A stretch of 50,280 nt of DNA from Nocardioidaceae bacterium (lineage in GTDB: Bacteria > Actinomycetota > Actinomycetes > Propionibacteriales > Nocardioidaceae): assembly GCA_025934895.1 (NCBI GenBank), contig JAICWH010000006.1, positions 1 to 50,280 of the forward strand. The letters are read 5' to 3'. A program made the translations under genes and the position numbers. The notes under the pieces are model-generated. The model made no database searches and was not told the origin of the DNA. It saw nothing but the letters and a program-made list of their open reading frames with translations. Shown one piece after another: positions 43,235-50,280 of the stretch. Position 1 is the stretch's first letter. Every line of letters starts with the position of its first letter.

Positions 43235-43696
43235 ATGGAAGAGCGCAACCAGACCGAGCGGAACAAGGCAGTGATCAGGCGGTTCGTCGCGGAAGTTCAG
43301 AACGGCAAGGACTTCGACGTCTACGACGAACTCAACGACCCGGATTTCGTCAACCTCAGCAGCCCTCCGGGTGTCCCGCCGGATCGGGAAAGTGGCAAGC
43401 TGTTTCTTCAGGCGTTCGCCCAGGCTTACCCCGACGCAACGTTCACCGTCGACGACATGATCGCCGAGGGCGACCAGGTCGTGACCAAGAAAACAATGTC
43501 GGGTATCAATACCGGAGATTTCGCAGGCGTTCCAGCGACGGGCAGGCGCGTGACCTTCCAATACGTCGACATCATGCGCGTGCGCGACGGGCGGATCGTC
43601 CAACACTGGAACATCATCGACCAGCTCAGCTGGCTAACCCAGTTGGGCGTAATCCCGGCGCCGTCCAGCGTGGACACCGGGACATCAGCAGGTTAG
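43235..43696 (+). CDS. SnoaL-like ester cyclase-type protein
   Basis: A 153-residue protein. The ATG at 43235 follows AGGTGGTGA. It has the NTF2/SnoaL fold pattern: NKAVIRRFVAEVQNG, VYDELNDPDFVNLSSPPGVPP, FLQAFAQAYPDATFTVDDMIAEGDQVVTK, and the C-terminal VTFQYVDIMRVRDGRIVQHWNIIDQLSWLTQLG. These proteins are small cone-shaped enzymes or binding proteins; most members near mobile DNA have unknown substrates. Lower GC than its surroundings (several AAC/AAG/AAT codons) and IS remnants next door suggest horizontal arrival. Intact. Confidence 0.85.
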   Translation: MEERNQTERNKAVIRRFVAEVQNGKDFDVYDELNDPDFVNLSSPPGVPPDRESGKLFLQAFAQAYPDATFTVDDMIAEGDQVVTKKTMSGINTGDFAGVPATGRRVTFQYVDIMRVRDGRIVQHWNIIDQLSWLTQLGVIPAPSSVDTGTSAG

Positions 43697-44047
43697 TCGC
43701 CAACAACACGTGCAGCACCCGATGCCGACAGAGTTGTGAGAGCAAACTTGAGCGAGTAAGGGAAGTGCAGCGAGTAAGGAAAGCTCTCACGAGGCGCCTT
43801 CAAGGCAGTCACATGTCCTCCTGACTTCGGCAAACACCTGTTGGCCCTTGTCGGCGCTTTACGGCCCTTCTCCGGCTGGCGCGTACAGAATGTGTACAGA
43901 ATCGCGATCTTCGGTTTCCAGATCCATCACTTGGCCGTTGTCTGACCAACGACAGAGTCCGGCTCGAGCTGGTCGCGGTACGTGGTCTCGTGGCGGATGA
44001 TGTTCCCTCGGAGGTCTGTTTCCGGGTCTGGTTGGAGGTTGATGGTG
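43697..44047. other. Region of 350 bases with no recognised gene
   Basis: It contains a short imperfect duplication of GCGAGTAAGG (about 43754-43782) and the words GTACAGAATGTGTACAG near 43890. Neither forms a recognised site. No frame shows family motifs. It probably is island debris plus the promoter of the next operon, with GGAGG at 44034. Confidence 0.4.
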
Positions 44048-44356
44048 ATGGGCGGAAGACCGGCGTTGCGCATACACGGTTCGGGCGAGCACTTTCGTCT
44101 GCGAGTGAGGCAGTCACCGGATCCTTTGGCGACGGTCCGAGAGTCCTGCCGGGCGGCTACGGCGGTGGACAAGGCTCTGGGTGAAGCCATCAGGGAGGCA
44201 GTCGCCTCCGGTCACACCTGGCGCGAGATCGGGGCGGCGATGTCACGGAGTCCCGCCGCCACCGATTCGCGGGGGGTGCTGGACGACTATGCGGCCGCGA
44301 GGCGATCGACCTGGCGTCGCTTGTGGGGTCTTGGGGAGACCGACGATGAGGGTTGA
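44048..44356 (+). CDS. Small helix-turn-helix-like protein
   Basis: A 102-residue product. The ATG at 44048 lies 9 bases after GGAGG; an ATG six bases earlier is too close. The middle reads LGEAIREAVASGHTWREIGAAMSRSPAATDSRG, which has the spacing of a helix-turn-helix (sigma-70 region 4-like/Trp-repressor-like), preceded by a helical segment with a Cys (VRESCRAATAVDKA). The family is not named. It overlaps the downstream DF-family gene by 11 bases, so it could be the regulator of this three-gene operon. Confidence 0.65.
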   Translation: MGGRPALRIHGSGEHFRLRVRQSPDPLATVRESCRAATAVDKALGEAIREAVASGHTWREIGAAMSRSPAATDSRGVLDDYAAARRSTWRRLWGLGETDDEG

Positions 44357-44645
44357 ACTGCTTTACTTTGAGGGCTGTCCGAGCTGGAAGGTGACGGAGG
44401 AGCGTCTTCTAGTCGCCTTGACTCGTACCGGGCACGGTGACGTCGTGGTGCGGCGGACGAAGGTGGAGACTCTGGCGCAGGCCGAGGATCTTGGATTCGT
44501 CGGTTCGCCCACCGTGCTCGTCGACGGGCACGATTCGCTGAGTCGTGGCGATGAGGGTGGGGCCTTCGCATGTCGGGTGTTCCAGACGCCGGGGGGTCTC
44601 GCCGGGTCACCCACCATCGAGCAGCTGTCGGAGGCGCTCGCATGA
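44346..44645 (+). CDS. DF-family thioredoxin-like protein
   Basis: A 99-residue protein beginning MRVELLYFEGCPSWKVTEERL. It has the thioredoxin-like beta-alpha-beta start with a single Cys (Cys11, GCPSW), the cis-Pro loop VGSPTVLVDGHDSL, and a second Cys (FACRVFQTP) before the terminal helix GLAGSPTIEQLSEAL. It matches the group annotated as DF-family (seleno)proteins or alkylmercury lyase-like proteins, often found near metal or redox genes. Overlaps at both ends with its neighbours indicate an operon. Confidence 0.8.
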   Translation: MRVELLYFEGCPSWKVTEERLLVALTRTGHGDVVVRRTKVETLAQAEDLGFVGSPTVLVDGHDSLSRGDEGGAFACRVFQTPGGLAGSPTIEQLSEALA

Positions 44646-44857
44646 CTCGCATCAAGCGTCTGCTCGTCATCTTGGTTCGGTTGTACCTGCTGTTCGCGGT
44701 GATCGGCCGATTCGTGGAGCGCATGGGCGCGGTCGAGTGCGGGTGCGGTGACGACTGTTGGTGCAAGCGACCTGGCTTAAGCCTGTTCCGTTGGGTCTTC
44801 CCGTTCAGACATCGCTGCCGCGCAGTTCGCTCGACCACAACTGCCCCGTCCCCCTGA
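44642..44857 (+). CDS. Small Cys-rich membrane-anchored protein
   Basis: A 71-residue protein whose ATG overlaps the preceding stop (ATGA). Residues 7-22 are a hydrophobic helix (LLVILVRLYLLFAVIG). It is followed by ECGCGDDCWCKRPG, four Cys in nine residues, then a basic tail. The Cys cluster could bind a thiophilic metal or exchange disulfides with the DF-family partner. No family recognised. Confidence 0.6.
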   Translation: MTRIKRLLVILVRLYLLFAVIGRFVERMGAVECGCGDDCWCKRPGLSLFRWVFPFRHRCRAVRSTTTAPSP

Positions 44858-45197
44858 CAACCAGCCCGCACTCGGTCATCGGTCGGTGGGTCAGGGTTCG
44901 AGCTTGCTCGCTCGCGGAGCGACGCGTGAGCGACCTTGACGCTCCGGACGTTGATCGGATCATTCAACGTCAGGAGGATGGGATTGCGTACTGGTGAAGC
45001 TGCTCGAACAGGCGCTTGCTCTTGTCCGGGTTGGCGGCCGAAGGCCGCCATTAAAAAAGCGGAGAGAAGAAAGTTCCCACCAGGGCCTCGTCCCCATGAG
45101 CCTCGCGTTTAGCGGGTTTGCCGATGAGAGTAACCGTTCGGCGAAGCATGACGAGACGTTGACGCGGCGCGAGGTGATTGGAACCCAGGCACAGTGG
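44858..45197. other. Region of 340 bases with no recognised gene
   Basis: Short frames occur here, including one with an AGGAGG site before an ATG near 44981 (44 codons, no family). A 7-bp hairpin GGCGGCC/GGCCGCC lies at 45033-45049, followed on the plus strand by ATTAAAAAA, so it does not form a normal terminator in either direction. Composition is lower in GC than the neighbourhood. Confidence 0.4.
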
Positions 45198-46070
45198 TCA
45201 TGGTCGTCCACCTGCCCGTGAGCCTCGCCCTGACGCCAGATGGGCAAGTCGAACGATCGCCAGGGCCATGGCGCTGATACCGATGACTTCAAACGTGACC
45301 GCGGCCGCCTCGGTGGAGAGCTCCTCACCGAACGCCCACACCGCGACGATGATCGCGACGATGGGGTCGGCGATGATCAACGGTGGCAACGCACCTGCCA
45401 ACGGACCGGCTTGGTACGCGGCCTGGCTGAGCACGATGCCCCCGGCCCCGACCACGAGCAACGCGTAGACCGGCCACTCCAGGAACAGGTGCCAACCCTC
45501 GGCACGAGCCAGCGCAACGGTGTACTTGATCAGCGACGCCATCAGTCCGTACATGATGCCGGTGGCGAGCCCGAGCAGAACGGCTCGGTGGCGCCGGCCT
45601 GGACCGCGACCAATCGCGGCGGCGGACACCGCCACCGCAGCCGCGACACCACCCACCAGCAGCAGCGGGCCGTCACGAGGCAGGGCCGGTCCCGTCCCGG
45701 GCTGAGCCGCCCTCAGGAACACGGCCAGGCCAGCGACGAGCAGCAGCGCCCAAGCCCACTCGACAACGCTCGGGCGCCGCTTCTCCAAGAGCACACTGGC
45801 GGGCAGCGCGAACAACAACGCACACACAAGCAGCGGCTGAACCAGCGCCAGCGGACCTGCCGCGAGCGCCAGTGCCTGCAACGTCACCGTGCCCACCGCC
45901 GCGACCAGACCACCAAGCCACATCGGACGAGCCAGCAGACTGGCCAGAAGACTGAGGTGCAACCCACTTCCCTTGGGCGCCCGGGACGCGCCTCGTTGCT
46001 GCAACACACTCGCGACGGCGAAGCACAGCGCAGAACCAAGCGCAGCGCCGACCGCCAGACCGGTAGTCAC
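45198..46070 (-). CDS. DMT-superfamily (EamA/NIPA-like) transporter
   Basis: A 290-residue protein with about nine to ten hydrophobic helices in two similar halves, typical of drug/metabolite transporters. It starts LAVGAALGSALCFAVASVLQQRGASRAP, close to the NIPA-like magnesium/unknown-substrate group of Actinobacteria. The second half has VLLGLATGIMYGLMASLIKYT and IVLSQAAYQAGPLAGALPPLIIADPIVAIIVAVWAFGE. The frame is intact. Substrate unknown. It is one of the few apparently functional genes within the decayed island. Confidence 0.85.
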   Translation of the reverse strand: MTTGLAVGAALGSALCFAVASVLQQRGASRAPKGSGLHLSLLASLLARPMWLGGLVAAVGTVTLQALALAAGPLALVQPLLVCALLFALPASVLLEKRRPSVVEWAWALLLVAGLAVFLRAAQPGTGPALPRDGPLLLVGGVAAAVAVSAAAIGRGPGRRHRAVLLGLATGIMYGLMASLIKYTVALARAEGWHLFLEWPVYALLVVGAGGIVLSQAAYQAGPLAGALPPLIIADPIVAIIVAVWAFGEELSTEAAAVTFEVIGISAMALAIVRLAHLASGRGSRAGGRP

Positions 46071-46236
46071 CGGCGCAAGGGGCGGTTGGCCGGAGGTCGA
46101 TCAAGGTGAGATCGGCGCACAACCGGCAGGCTATCGCTTCAATCGCCGGCGCAGTTGGGTCCCGCCCGGCTGCGCGAACTCGTTTTCGTGACATGCAGTC
46201 CTGATCGACGAACGTCCGGAGCCGCGTTGGGCGCGG

Positions 46237-46719
46237 CTACCCTCGCCGGGACTGGGCCGCAAGAGTGCAGCGATCTCCTTCAGCCGGGAGCCCCGAAGCC
46301 TCAGCGAGCGATGCCGTGAGGTCGGCTGGCAATGTCAACCTGACTTGGCCCCAGGGTGACGGGGCCAGTCGGCCGTGCTCCAGGTAGCGAGAGTGTTGAT
46401 CGGCCTTGGCGTCGAGCGCGGCGCTGACTCGGCGAGTGAGTCTTTCATTCAGAACCGCGGCTCGTTCCGCCCGGTCGAAGTAGCGGACGTCTGACAGCTC
46501 GGCGGACTCCAGTTCGAGCTGCGCATGGCCATCCTCGTCGATGACGCCCCCGTCGAAGATGAACAAGACCTTGTCACCTTCGTTCCGTGAGGGCGACCAG
46601 TCCACGACTAGAAGAGCTCCGACGGTACGGCCGAGACCAAGCTCCTCCTTGATCTCGCGGACACAAGCTTCGGTCGGCGTCTCCCCGGGTTCCACGTAGC
46701 CGCCGGGGTGGGCGAGTTG
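46237..46719 (-). pseudogene. Headless Nudix hydrolase fused to the XRE remnant
   Basis: The Nudix box is clear: GGYVEPGETPTEACVREIKEELGL. Downstream strands follow (ALLVVDWSPSRNEGDKVLFIFDGG) to a normal C-terminus. The strands that should precede the box are missing. Instead the same frame reads IRTQRGKSSHRLAQLAH, the C-terminal tail of the XRE-type regulator described next. A deletion has therefore joined the regulator's last codons to the middle of the Nudix gene. A GTG at the start of VEPGETP could allow translation of a truncated piece, but it would lack part of the fold. Confidence 0.75.
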
Positions 46720-47901
46720 CGCGAGCCGGTGGCTTGACTTGCCGCGTTGGGTGCGGATCCCAGGTCTGGACGAGATTGCGGCTCAGGAAGTGGTAGCGCA
46801 CCTGCTCGGGTGCGAGGAGCTCGGCTTCGAGCAGGGTTGCCAGGGCCTCGTCCCGCTTGTTGGTGCTGCTGAGCGCGCGGGAGACCTCCAAGGCGTGGCG
46901 GGCTCGTCGCTCGGTCGGAACGGCGCTTGTGTCGAGCCCTAGGCCGATATCGATGGCGACTTGGACGTCGCCGAGCTCCATTGCCGTGGATACTCGGTGG
47001 ATGGCGACGTTGGTTGGTCCGAACGCGGTCTAGAGTCAGTTCGAGTCGTGTCCAAGGCGACGGGCTGCGACGCTCGCCTCCTCGAGGAACTCTCGTGCGG
47101 CGGCTCGGTCGTCGTGTCGAGCGGCTGCCATTGACCAGGACAGAGGGTGTGTGCCGTACACCGACAGCATCGTGGGCGAGGGCTTGGCAAGGTGCGGTTC
47201 GTAGAAGTCGACTGCGTCGCGGGTGAGCCGGATTGCTTCGGCGTAGTCGCCGGTCGAGAGCAGCGAGTGCGCGATCGATCGCAGCAAGCGATCCGATCAC
47301 CACTGGATTCTCGTTGCGCTGCCTTCCACACCTCGGTCTGACGCGGTCCAGACGAGATCCGGTTCGCCGAGCTTGGTGAGTGTGCTCGCGGCAACGTAGT
47401 ACGGCAGAGCGAGCCGCCCAAACGCCAGCATTTGCTCGTCGCCCGTGTAGGTGTGGGTCGCGACCTTGAATGCCGGGATGAGGCGCACGAGCTGGTGAGT
47501 CACGTACCCGAACCGGGACTCCTGGTAGGCGCTCCACGCGTGTCGACATCGAGCTTCAGCCTCTGAACGGTGGGTGCCTCGCCCAGATGCTGGTGGCGAG
47601 CGAGGTCGGTGACTTGGCGATAGTCCATCAAGACGGACCGGAGACCAGGGACCGTGACTCGGCCGCTGTCATGGGTCCGCTCCATCAGGGACGGCTCGTC
47701 GATCAAGTCGCCAAGTGCAACGTCGAGCGCGTTCGCCAGGGATCGGAGGACGGAGATCCGGTCAAGCGCGATCCGACCGTTCTCCACCTTGCTGAGCCAG
47801 TCAGTTGTGCGGCTGACGAGGCCCGCCAGGACCTCCTGGGACATGCCCCGTCGCCAGCGGTACGACGCGACGCGCTCGCCGATGGTGAGTGTGGATGTCA
47901 T
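46720..47901 (-). pseudogene. XRE-family regulator with TPR-like C-terminal domain, multiply broken
   Basis: The start ATG at 47901 opens a good helix-turn-helix domain (TIGERVASYRWRRGMSQEVLAGLVSRTTDWLSKVENG). It continues to about 47545, where the frame shifts to AWSAYQESRFGYVTHQLVRLIPAF. Further pieces follow in changing frames: WTASDRG, VWKAAQRE, NPVVIGSL, LLRSIAHSLLSTGDYAEAIRL, then two nonsense codons (47034-47036, 47028-47030), TAFGPTNVAIHRVSTAMELGDVQVAIDIG, and a last shift after SRNLVQTW. This is the layout of a roughly 400-residue regulator common in actinomycetes, often next to a Nudix gene. It cannot produce the full protein; the N-terminal 120 residues alone might still bind DNA. 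Confidence 0.85.
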
Positions 47902-48021
47902 CCCTCGCATGACCTGAGCGTCCCACCGCTCTCCGACAGGCCCCGGAGGATTTTCCGGGTCGTCTCGCTCCGTCGTACCTAGCGCCTCTGGCAAGACGAA
48001 GGTAGGCCGCCCCAGGGCTCC

Positions 48022-48443
48022 ATGGAAGGAAATGCGTGTCGGATTAATGGTTTGTTCAAGATTGATCGTGGTGAGCAGTTCCCGCATGGGTTGTTCGCGA
48101 TCGCGGTGAATGGCCAGCTGGACTTTGAGAAGTCGTTGGCGAAGGTGGAGGCCGCGCAGGCGCGGGACAAGGAGTCCGGGGAGCGGGTGTGGGTGCTCCG
48201 GGTGATCGATAACGACCCGGAGGCGCGGCAGAACGAGTTCAAGGTGAAGATCATCGCGCCGCACTGCCCTGCGCTGCCCGAGGTGGTGCTAGGGACAAAC
48301 TTCCGGCCGGTGGTGTTCCGGAACATGACGGTGACGCCGTATGTGGAGGAGACGAAGAGCGGCCGGGCGCGGGTGGCGTACAGCCTGCGGGCGACCGGGT
48401 GGAGGCTCCGGGTGAGTCCCGCAAGCCGGCCCGGGTCGCCTAG
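48022..48443 (+). pseudogene. Actinomycete integrative-element small protein, frameshifted near its end
   Basis: The frame reads FKIDRGEQFPHGLFAIAV, then VEAAQARDKESGERVWVLRVIDNDPEARQNEFKVKI and LPEVVLGTNFRPVVFRNMTVTPYVEE and AYSLRATG. I know this pattern from a conserved gene of AICE-type integrative elements and related plasmids, usually upstream of the transfer gene. After RATG one missing base (about 48395) shifts the frame; the old ending EAPGESRKPARVA and its TAG at 48441 are still visible in another frame. The start is uncertain. Confidence 0.65.
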
Positions 48444-48457
48444 GACGATGAGTCGTC

Positions 48458-48656
48458 TTGTCGGTGACGGCGGTCCTCGTGGTGCTTGGGGCGTTGCTGG
48501 TGCTGCTGATCAGGACTCGGTGGCTGCGGTTGTCCGGGGCGCTGGTCTGTGTGGTGTTCGGTCTGGGTGCTGGGAATGTCCCCGATGGGACCGGCGTCGG
48601 TCGAGGTGGTCGGGTCGGTCGGCCGCTGGGCCTACGACGCTCTGCGCGCTCTGTGA
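48458..48656 (+). pseudogene. Small membrane protein of an integrative element, frameshifted
   Basis: TTG or GTG start, then VTAVLVVLGALLVLLIRTRWLRLSGALVCVVFGL (two hydrophobic stretches). One extra G near 48562 shifts the frame. The original ending, MSPMGPASVEVVGSVGRWAYDALRAL, is preserved in another frame to the TGA at 48654. Such short membrane proteins sit between the previous gene and the TraSA/FtsK-like gene in AICEs. Confidence 0.6.
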
Positions 48657-48667
48657 GCGGGTGACCG

Positions 48668-49224
48668 ATGGGGGAGGCGAACGAGCAGGTCCGGACCGGC
48701 GCGATGTTCGGGGGGATGCGGGGGCAACCTCGTCCAGCGAGGTCCAGGTGATCACCCCGCCTCCCACGTTGACGTTGGTGCTCATGGTGAACCTGGCCCG
48801 GCTAACAGTGGTGCTGTGGCGGGCCGCGGGGAAGCATCCGGTGACGGCCACCGGAGTGGTCCTGGTCGCCATGGTGTGGGCCTGGACCGGGGTCATCGGG
48901 GCCGGGTGCGTGCTGCTGGTCGCGGTCGTCGCCCTGGTGGTGTGAGCGCGGCTTGGGCCGGAGTCGTGTCGGCGGGTGGTGGTGTCGCGGTGGCGTCGGG
49001 TGTGGCCCTACGGCCGGTGGTGGCAGCCCGCGATGGTGACCTGCGATCTGGCCCGGGAGGTCAACGGTCGGGAGTACCTGCCCCGGATCCGGAAGGTGAC
49101 CGCCGCCGCGTGTGTGGACCGGGTCCTGGTGGACCTGCTCTCGGGGCAGTCACCGGAGGACTTCGAACGGCACATCCTGCAGCTCGCGCACACCTTCTCG
49201 GTGAGGCGCCAGTTTGGGACCTAG
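48668..49224 (+). pseudogene. N-terminal remnant of a TraSA/FtsK-like DNA translocase
   Basis: MGEANEQVRTGAMFGGMRG is followed by a frame change, then VITPPPTLTLVLMVNLARLTVVLW and VVLVAMVWAWTGVIGAGCVLLVAVVALVV (membrane helices). A TGA at 48943 replaces an expected Trp codon. The same frame then continues with VVVSRWRRVWPYGRWWQPAMVTCDLAREVNGREYLPRIRKV, then LSGQSPEDFERHILQLAHTFSVRR. This is the N-terminus of the transfer protein of AICEs. The ATPase domain is gone: similarity ends at about 49212. Confidence 0.72.
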
Positions 49225-49276
49225 CGCGACGGAGGTACCCCCACAGGGACTGTGTGCGCCGGTGAGACGCCGAAGG

Positions 49277-49564
49277 TCAGCGGTTGGCGCGGTACGCATC
49301 CCGACGGTGAGCGATGTCGATGACCGTCACCGTTCGCTCCGCGTCATTGATGCGGTAGATGACGCGGTAGGTGCCTCGCCGGGCACTGTGCCGACCTTCG
49401 AGAGGTGCCTGGAGACGCTTGCCGACTCGCTGAGGATTGTCGAGCAGCGGCCCGACGATGAACTCGTGGGCGGCGAAAGCAACGGCCTCAGGCAGGTGCT
49501 GCGCAAGCTGACGTCGTGCCGTGGGTGTGATGGCGAGCCTGTAGCGGGCCGGGTTGTCGCTCAC
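49277..49564 (-). CDS. RelE/ParE-family toxin
   Basis: A 95-residue protein starting at a GTG that overlaps the antitoxin stop codon (GTGA). It has the compact RelE fold pattern: YRLAITPTARRQLAQHLPEAVAFAAHEFIVGPLLDNPQRVGKRL, then the basic core LEGRHSARRGTYRVIYRINDAERTVTVIDIAHRRDAYR. The Arg and Tyr residues in RRGTYRVIYRI and HRRDAYR fit mRNA-cleaving RelE toxins. It completes a standard antitoxin-toxin operon near the edge of the island. Confidence 0.9.
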   Translation of the reverse strand: MSDNPARYRLAITPTARRQLAQHLPEAVAFAAHEFIVGPLLDNPQRVGKRLQAPLEGRHSARRGTYRVIYRINDAERTVTVIDIAHRRDAYRANR

Positions 49565-49848
49565 GCACGCTGCCGGCGTGCGTTCATGGCCTGGGCGAGC
49601 TGCTCCTCGGACTCGACCTCGTCGCGCACGAGCTCTGCTTCTGAGGCGGCGAGACGGCTGAGGGTGTCGGGGTCGGACAAGATCGCGATGGTCTCCTCGA
49701 GGGACTCCAGGTCCTCGGTGGCGATGAGGACGGCCGAGGGCTTGCCGTGCACGGTCACCGTGACGCGCTCATGTTGGGTGTTCACGCGCCCCACGAGCTC
49801 GGAGAGATGTGACTTCACTTCCGCCAGCGACAAGACCGTCATGGTCAT
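49561..49848 (-). CDS. Phd/YefM-family antitoxin
   Basis: A 95-residue protein. It begins MTMTVLSLAEVKSHLSELVGRVNTQHERVTVTVHGKPSAVLIATEDLESLEET, the DNA-binding domain of Phd/YefM antitoxins. An acidic flexible tail (AASEAELVRDEVESEEQLAQAMNARRQRA) should wrap the toxin. The start may be any of ATG at 49860, 49848 or 49842; all lie inside or beside the operator palindrome. It should neutralise the RelE toxin and repress its own promoter. Confidence 0.9.
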   Translation of the reverse strand: MTMTVLSLAEVKSHLSELVGRVNTQHERVTVTVHGKPSAVLIATEDLESLEETIAILSDPDTLSRLAASEAELVRDEVESEEQLAQAMNARRQRA

Positions 49849-49860
49849 AAGTATGACCAT
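49841..49860 (-). promoter_or_regulatory. Palindromic operator at the antitoxin start
   Basis: ATGGTCATA and TATGACCAT form a perfect 9-bp inverted repeat around two central bases. Phd/YefM antitoxins bind such dyads to repress their own operon. Unusually, the palindrome includes the candidate start codons, so repressor binding and translation initiation use the same DNA; this suggests either a leaderless transcript or a start at the last ATG. Confidence 0.7.
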
Positions 49861-50138
49861 CTCGACGGCTCGGTTCAAGGCATTGACAACCGGATGAGTT
49901 AGCCGGCTCGGCGCGCGTTGTGGTCGCGCCACCGCGACTCTCAACCTTGACCCTGCTCCGGCCACGAGTTCGGGGACGAGCTCGACAGCGTGGCGACGCC
50001 CCTCGATCATGCCCCTCGATCAGGCGGTCCGCCAGGCGGTCCGCCAGGCCGGTGTGTAACGTGTACTCCGGACGATCTGACGCTGTTCGACGACGACGGC
50101 TCGGTGACCCAAAGTGCCGTCTGACCTGCGGTTTTGTG

Positions 50139-50214
50139 TGGTGCCCCCGGCAGGATTCGAACCTGCGACGCACGGTTTAGGAAACCGACGCTCTATCCCC
50201 TGAGCTACGGGAGC
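50139..50214 (-). tRNA. tRNA-Arg (anticodon CCT)
   Basis: Complete cloverleaf on the minus strand. Acceptor stem GCTCCCG/CGGGGGC with one G-U pair, D arm GCTC/GAGC, anticodon loop TTCCTAA with CCT, T arm GCAGG TTCGAAT CCTGC, discriminator A and an encoded CCA (50139-50141). The top pair of the anticodon stem appears as T-T, a small irregularity. Its 3' end faces the decayed island, as expected if an element had integrated there. Confidence 0.93.
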
Positions 50215-50280
50215 TTTCGTTGTGGCCCCGGGGACGGGGCGCAGTCACGATAATCCTTCGCGGCGCTGCGACGGCCGCTC

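Noticed and set aside
45033-45049. Terminator for the DMT transporter or the Cys-rich operon
   Set aside because: The hairpin GGCGGCC/GGCCGCC is followed by A-rich sequence on the plus strand and preceded by the T-tract on the minus strand, the wrong side for both directions.
44994-45221. Plus-strand frame of 75 codons near the end of the DMT gene
   Set aside because: Its end overlaps the DMT transporter on the other strand, and its sequence shows no motif; the nearby AGGAGG serves a different, 44-codon frame of no known family.

Overview
The window is high-GC DNA of an actinobacterium. The gene set (EfeUO iron uptake, polyprenol-phosphate mannosyltransferase, GT61/undecaprenyl-phosphate sugar transferase, a TIGR03118 protein, remnants of an actinomycete integrative element) and the frequent GTG/TTG starts fit a soil-type actinomycete. 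A member of the Nocardioidaceae is my best guess; it is inferred from gene content and style, not from any marker gene.

Layout. 1-1.7 kb: iron uptake operon efeU-efeO (minus), with a possible iron box. 1.7-3.9 kb: an NAD-dependent hydroxyacid dehydrogenase and a secreted endonuclease/exonuclease/phosphatase-fold enzyme, each followed by a hairpin. 3.9-4.8 kb: gene-free DNA with two 32-bp tandem arrays that are inverted copies of one family. 5.0-7.7 kb: wrecked kaiC and kaiB remnants, then an intact KaiB-like protein and a PAS-GGDEF-EAL protein, all still joined by overlapping stop/start codons. 7.8-14.3 kb: an AGE-family sugar isomerase, a GT61 glycosyltransferase, a polyprenyl glycosylphosphotransferase, a protein-L-isoaspartate methyltransferase and a DUF309 protein. 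14.3-15.2 kb: a deletion scar holding pieces of an SDR, an acetamidase and an FMN-dependent hydroxyacid oxidase. 15.3-18.4 kb: a membrane protein with a repetitive tail, then a protealysin-type M4 protease with its emfourin-type inhibitor. 18.4-22.9 kb: a four-gene signalling operon (active NarL-type kinase, a kinase homologue lacking the phospho-acceptor His, a LuxR-type regulator, a lone receiver). 23-29.4 kb: a secreted protein, an ABC-2 exporter operon with a LolA-fold protein, and a divergent two-component system. 29.5-33.6 kb: polyprenol-phosphate mannosyltransferase plus GtrA flippase, a CYTH-CHAD protein and a secreted TIGR03118 protein. 34.4-40.5 kb: a second OmpR/HK pair converging on an operon of a GT39-like transferase, a PAP2 phosphatase and a DedA-PAP2 fusion. 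40.9-42.3 kb: an MFS transporter.

42.3-50.2 kb looks like a decayed genomic island. It runs from a 14-bp copy of the tRNA-Arg(CCT) 3' end (42342-42355), interrupted exactly where an IS481-type remnant begins, to the intact tRNA-Arg gene (50139-50214). Inside are IS481 and IS21 fragments, a frameshifted XRE regulator fused to a headless Nudix gene, and broken pieces of an actinomycete integrative element (small element protein, membrane peptide, TraSA/FtsK-like N-terminus). There are also apparently intact cargo genes: a SnoaL-like protein, an HTH/DF-family/Cys-rich trio, a DMT transporter and a RelE/Phd-type toxin-antitoxin pair. Recurrent gene decay (kai locus, 14-15 kb scar, 42-50 kb island) is the most striking property of the window.
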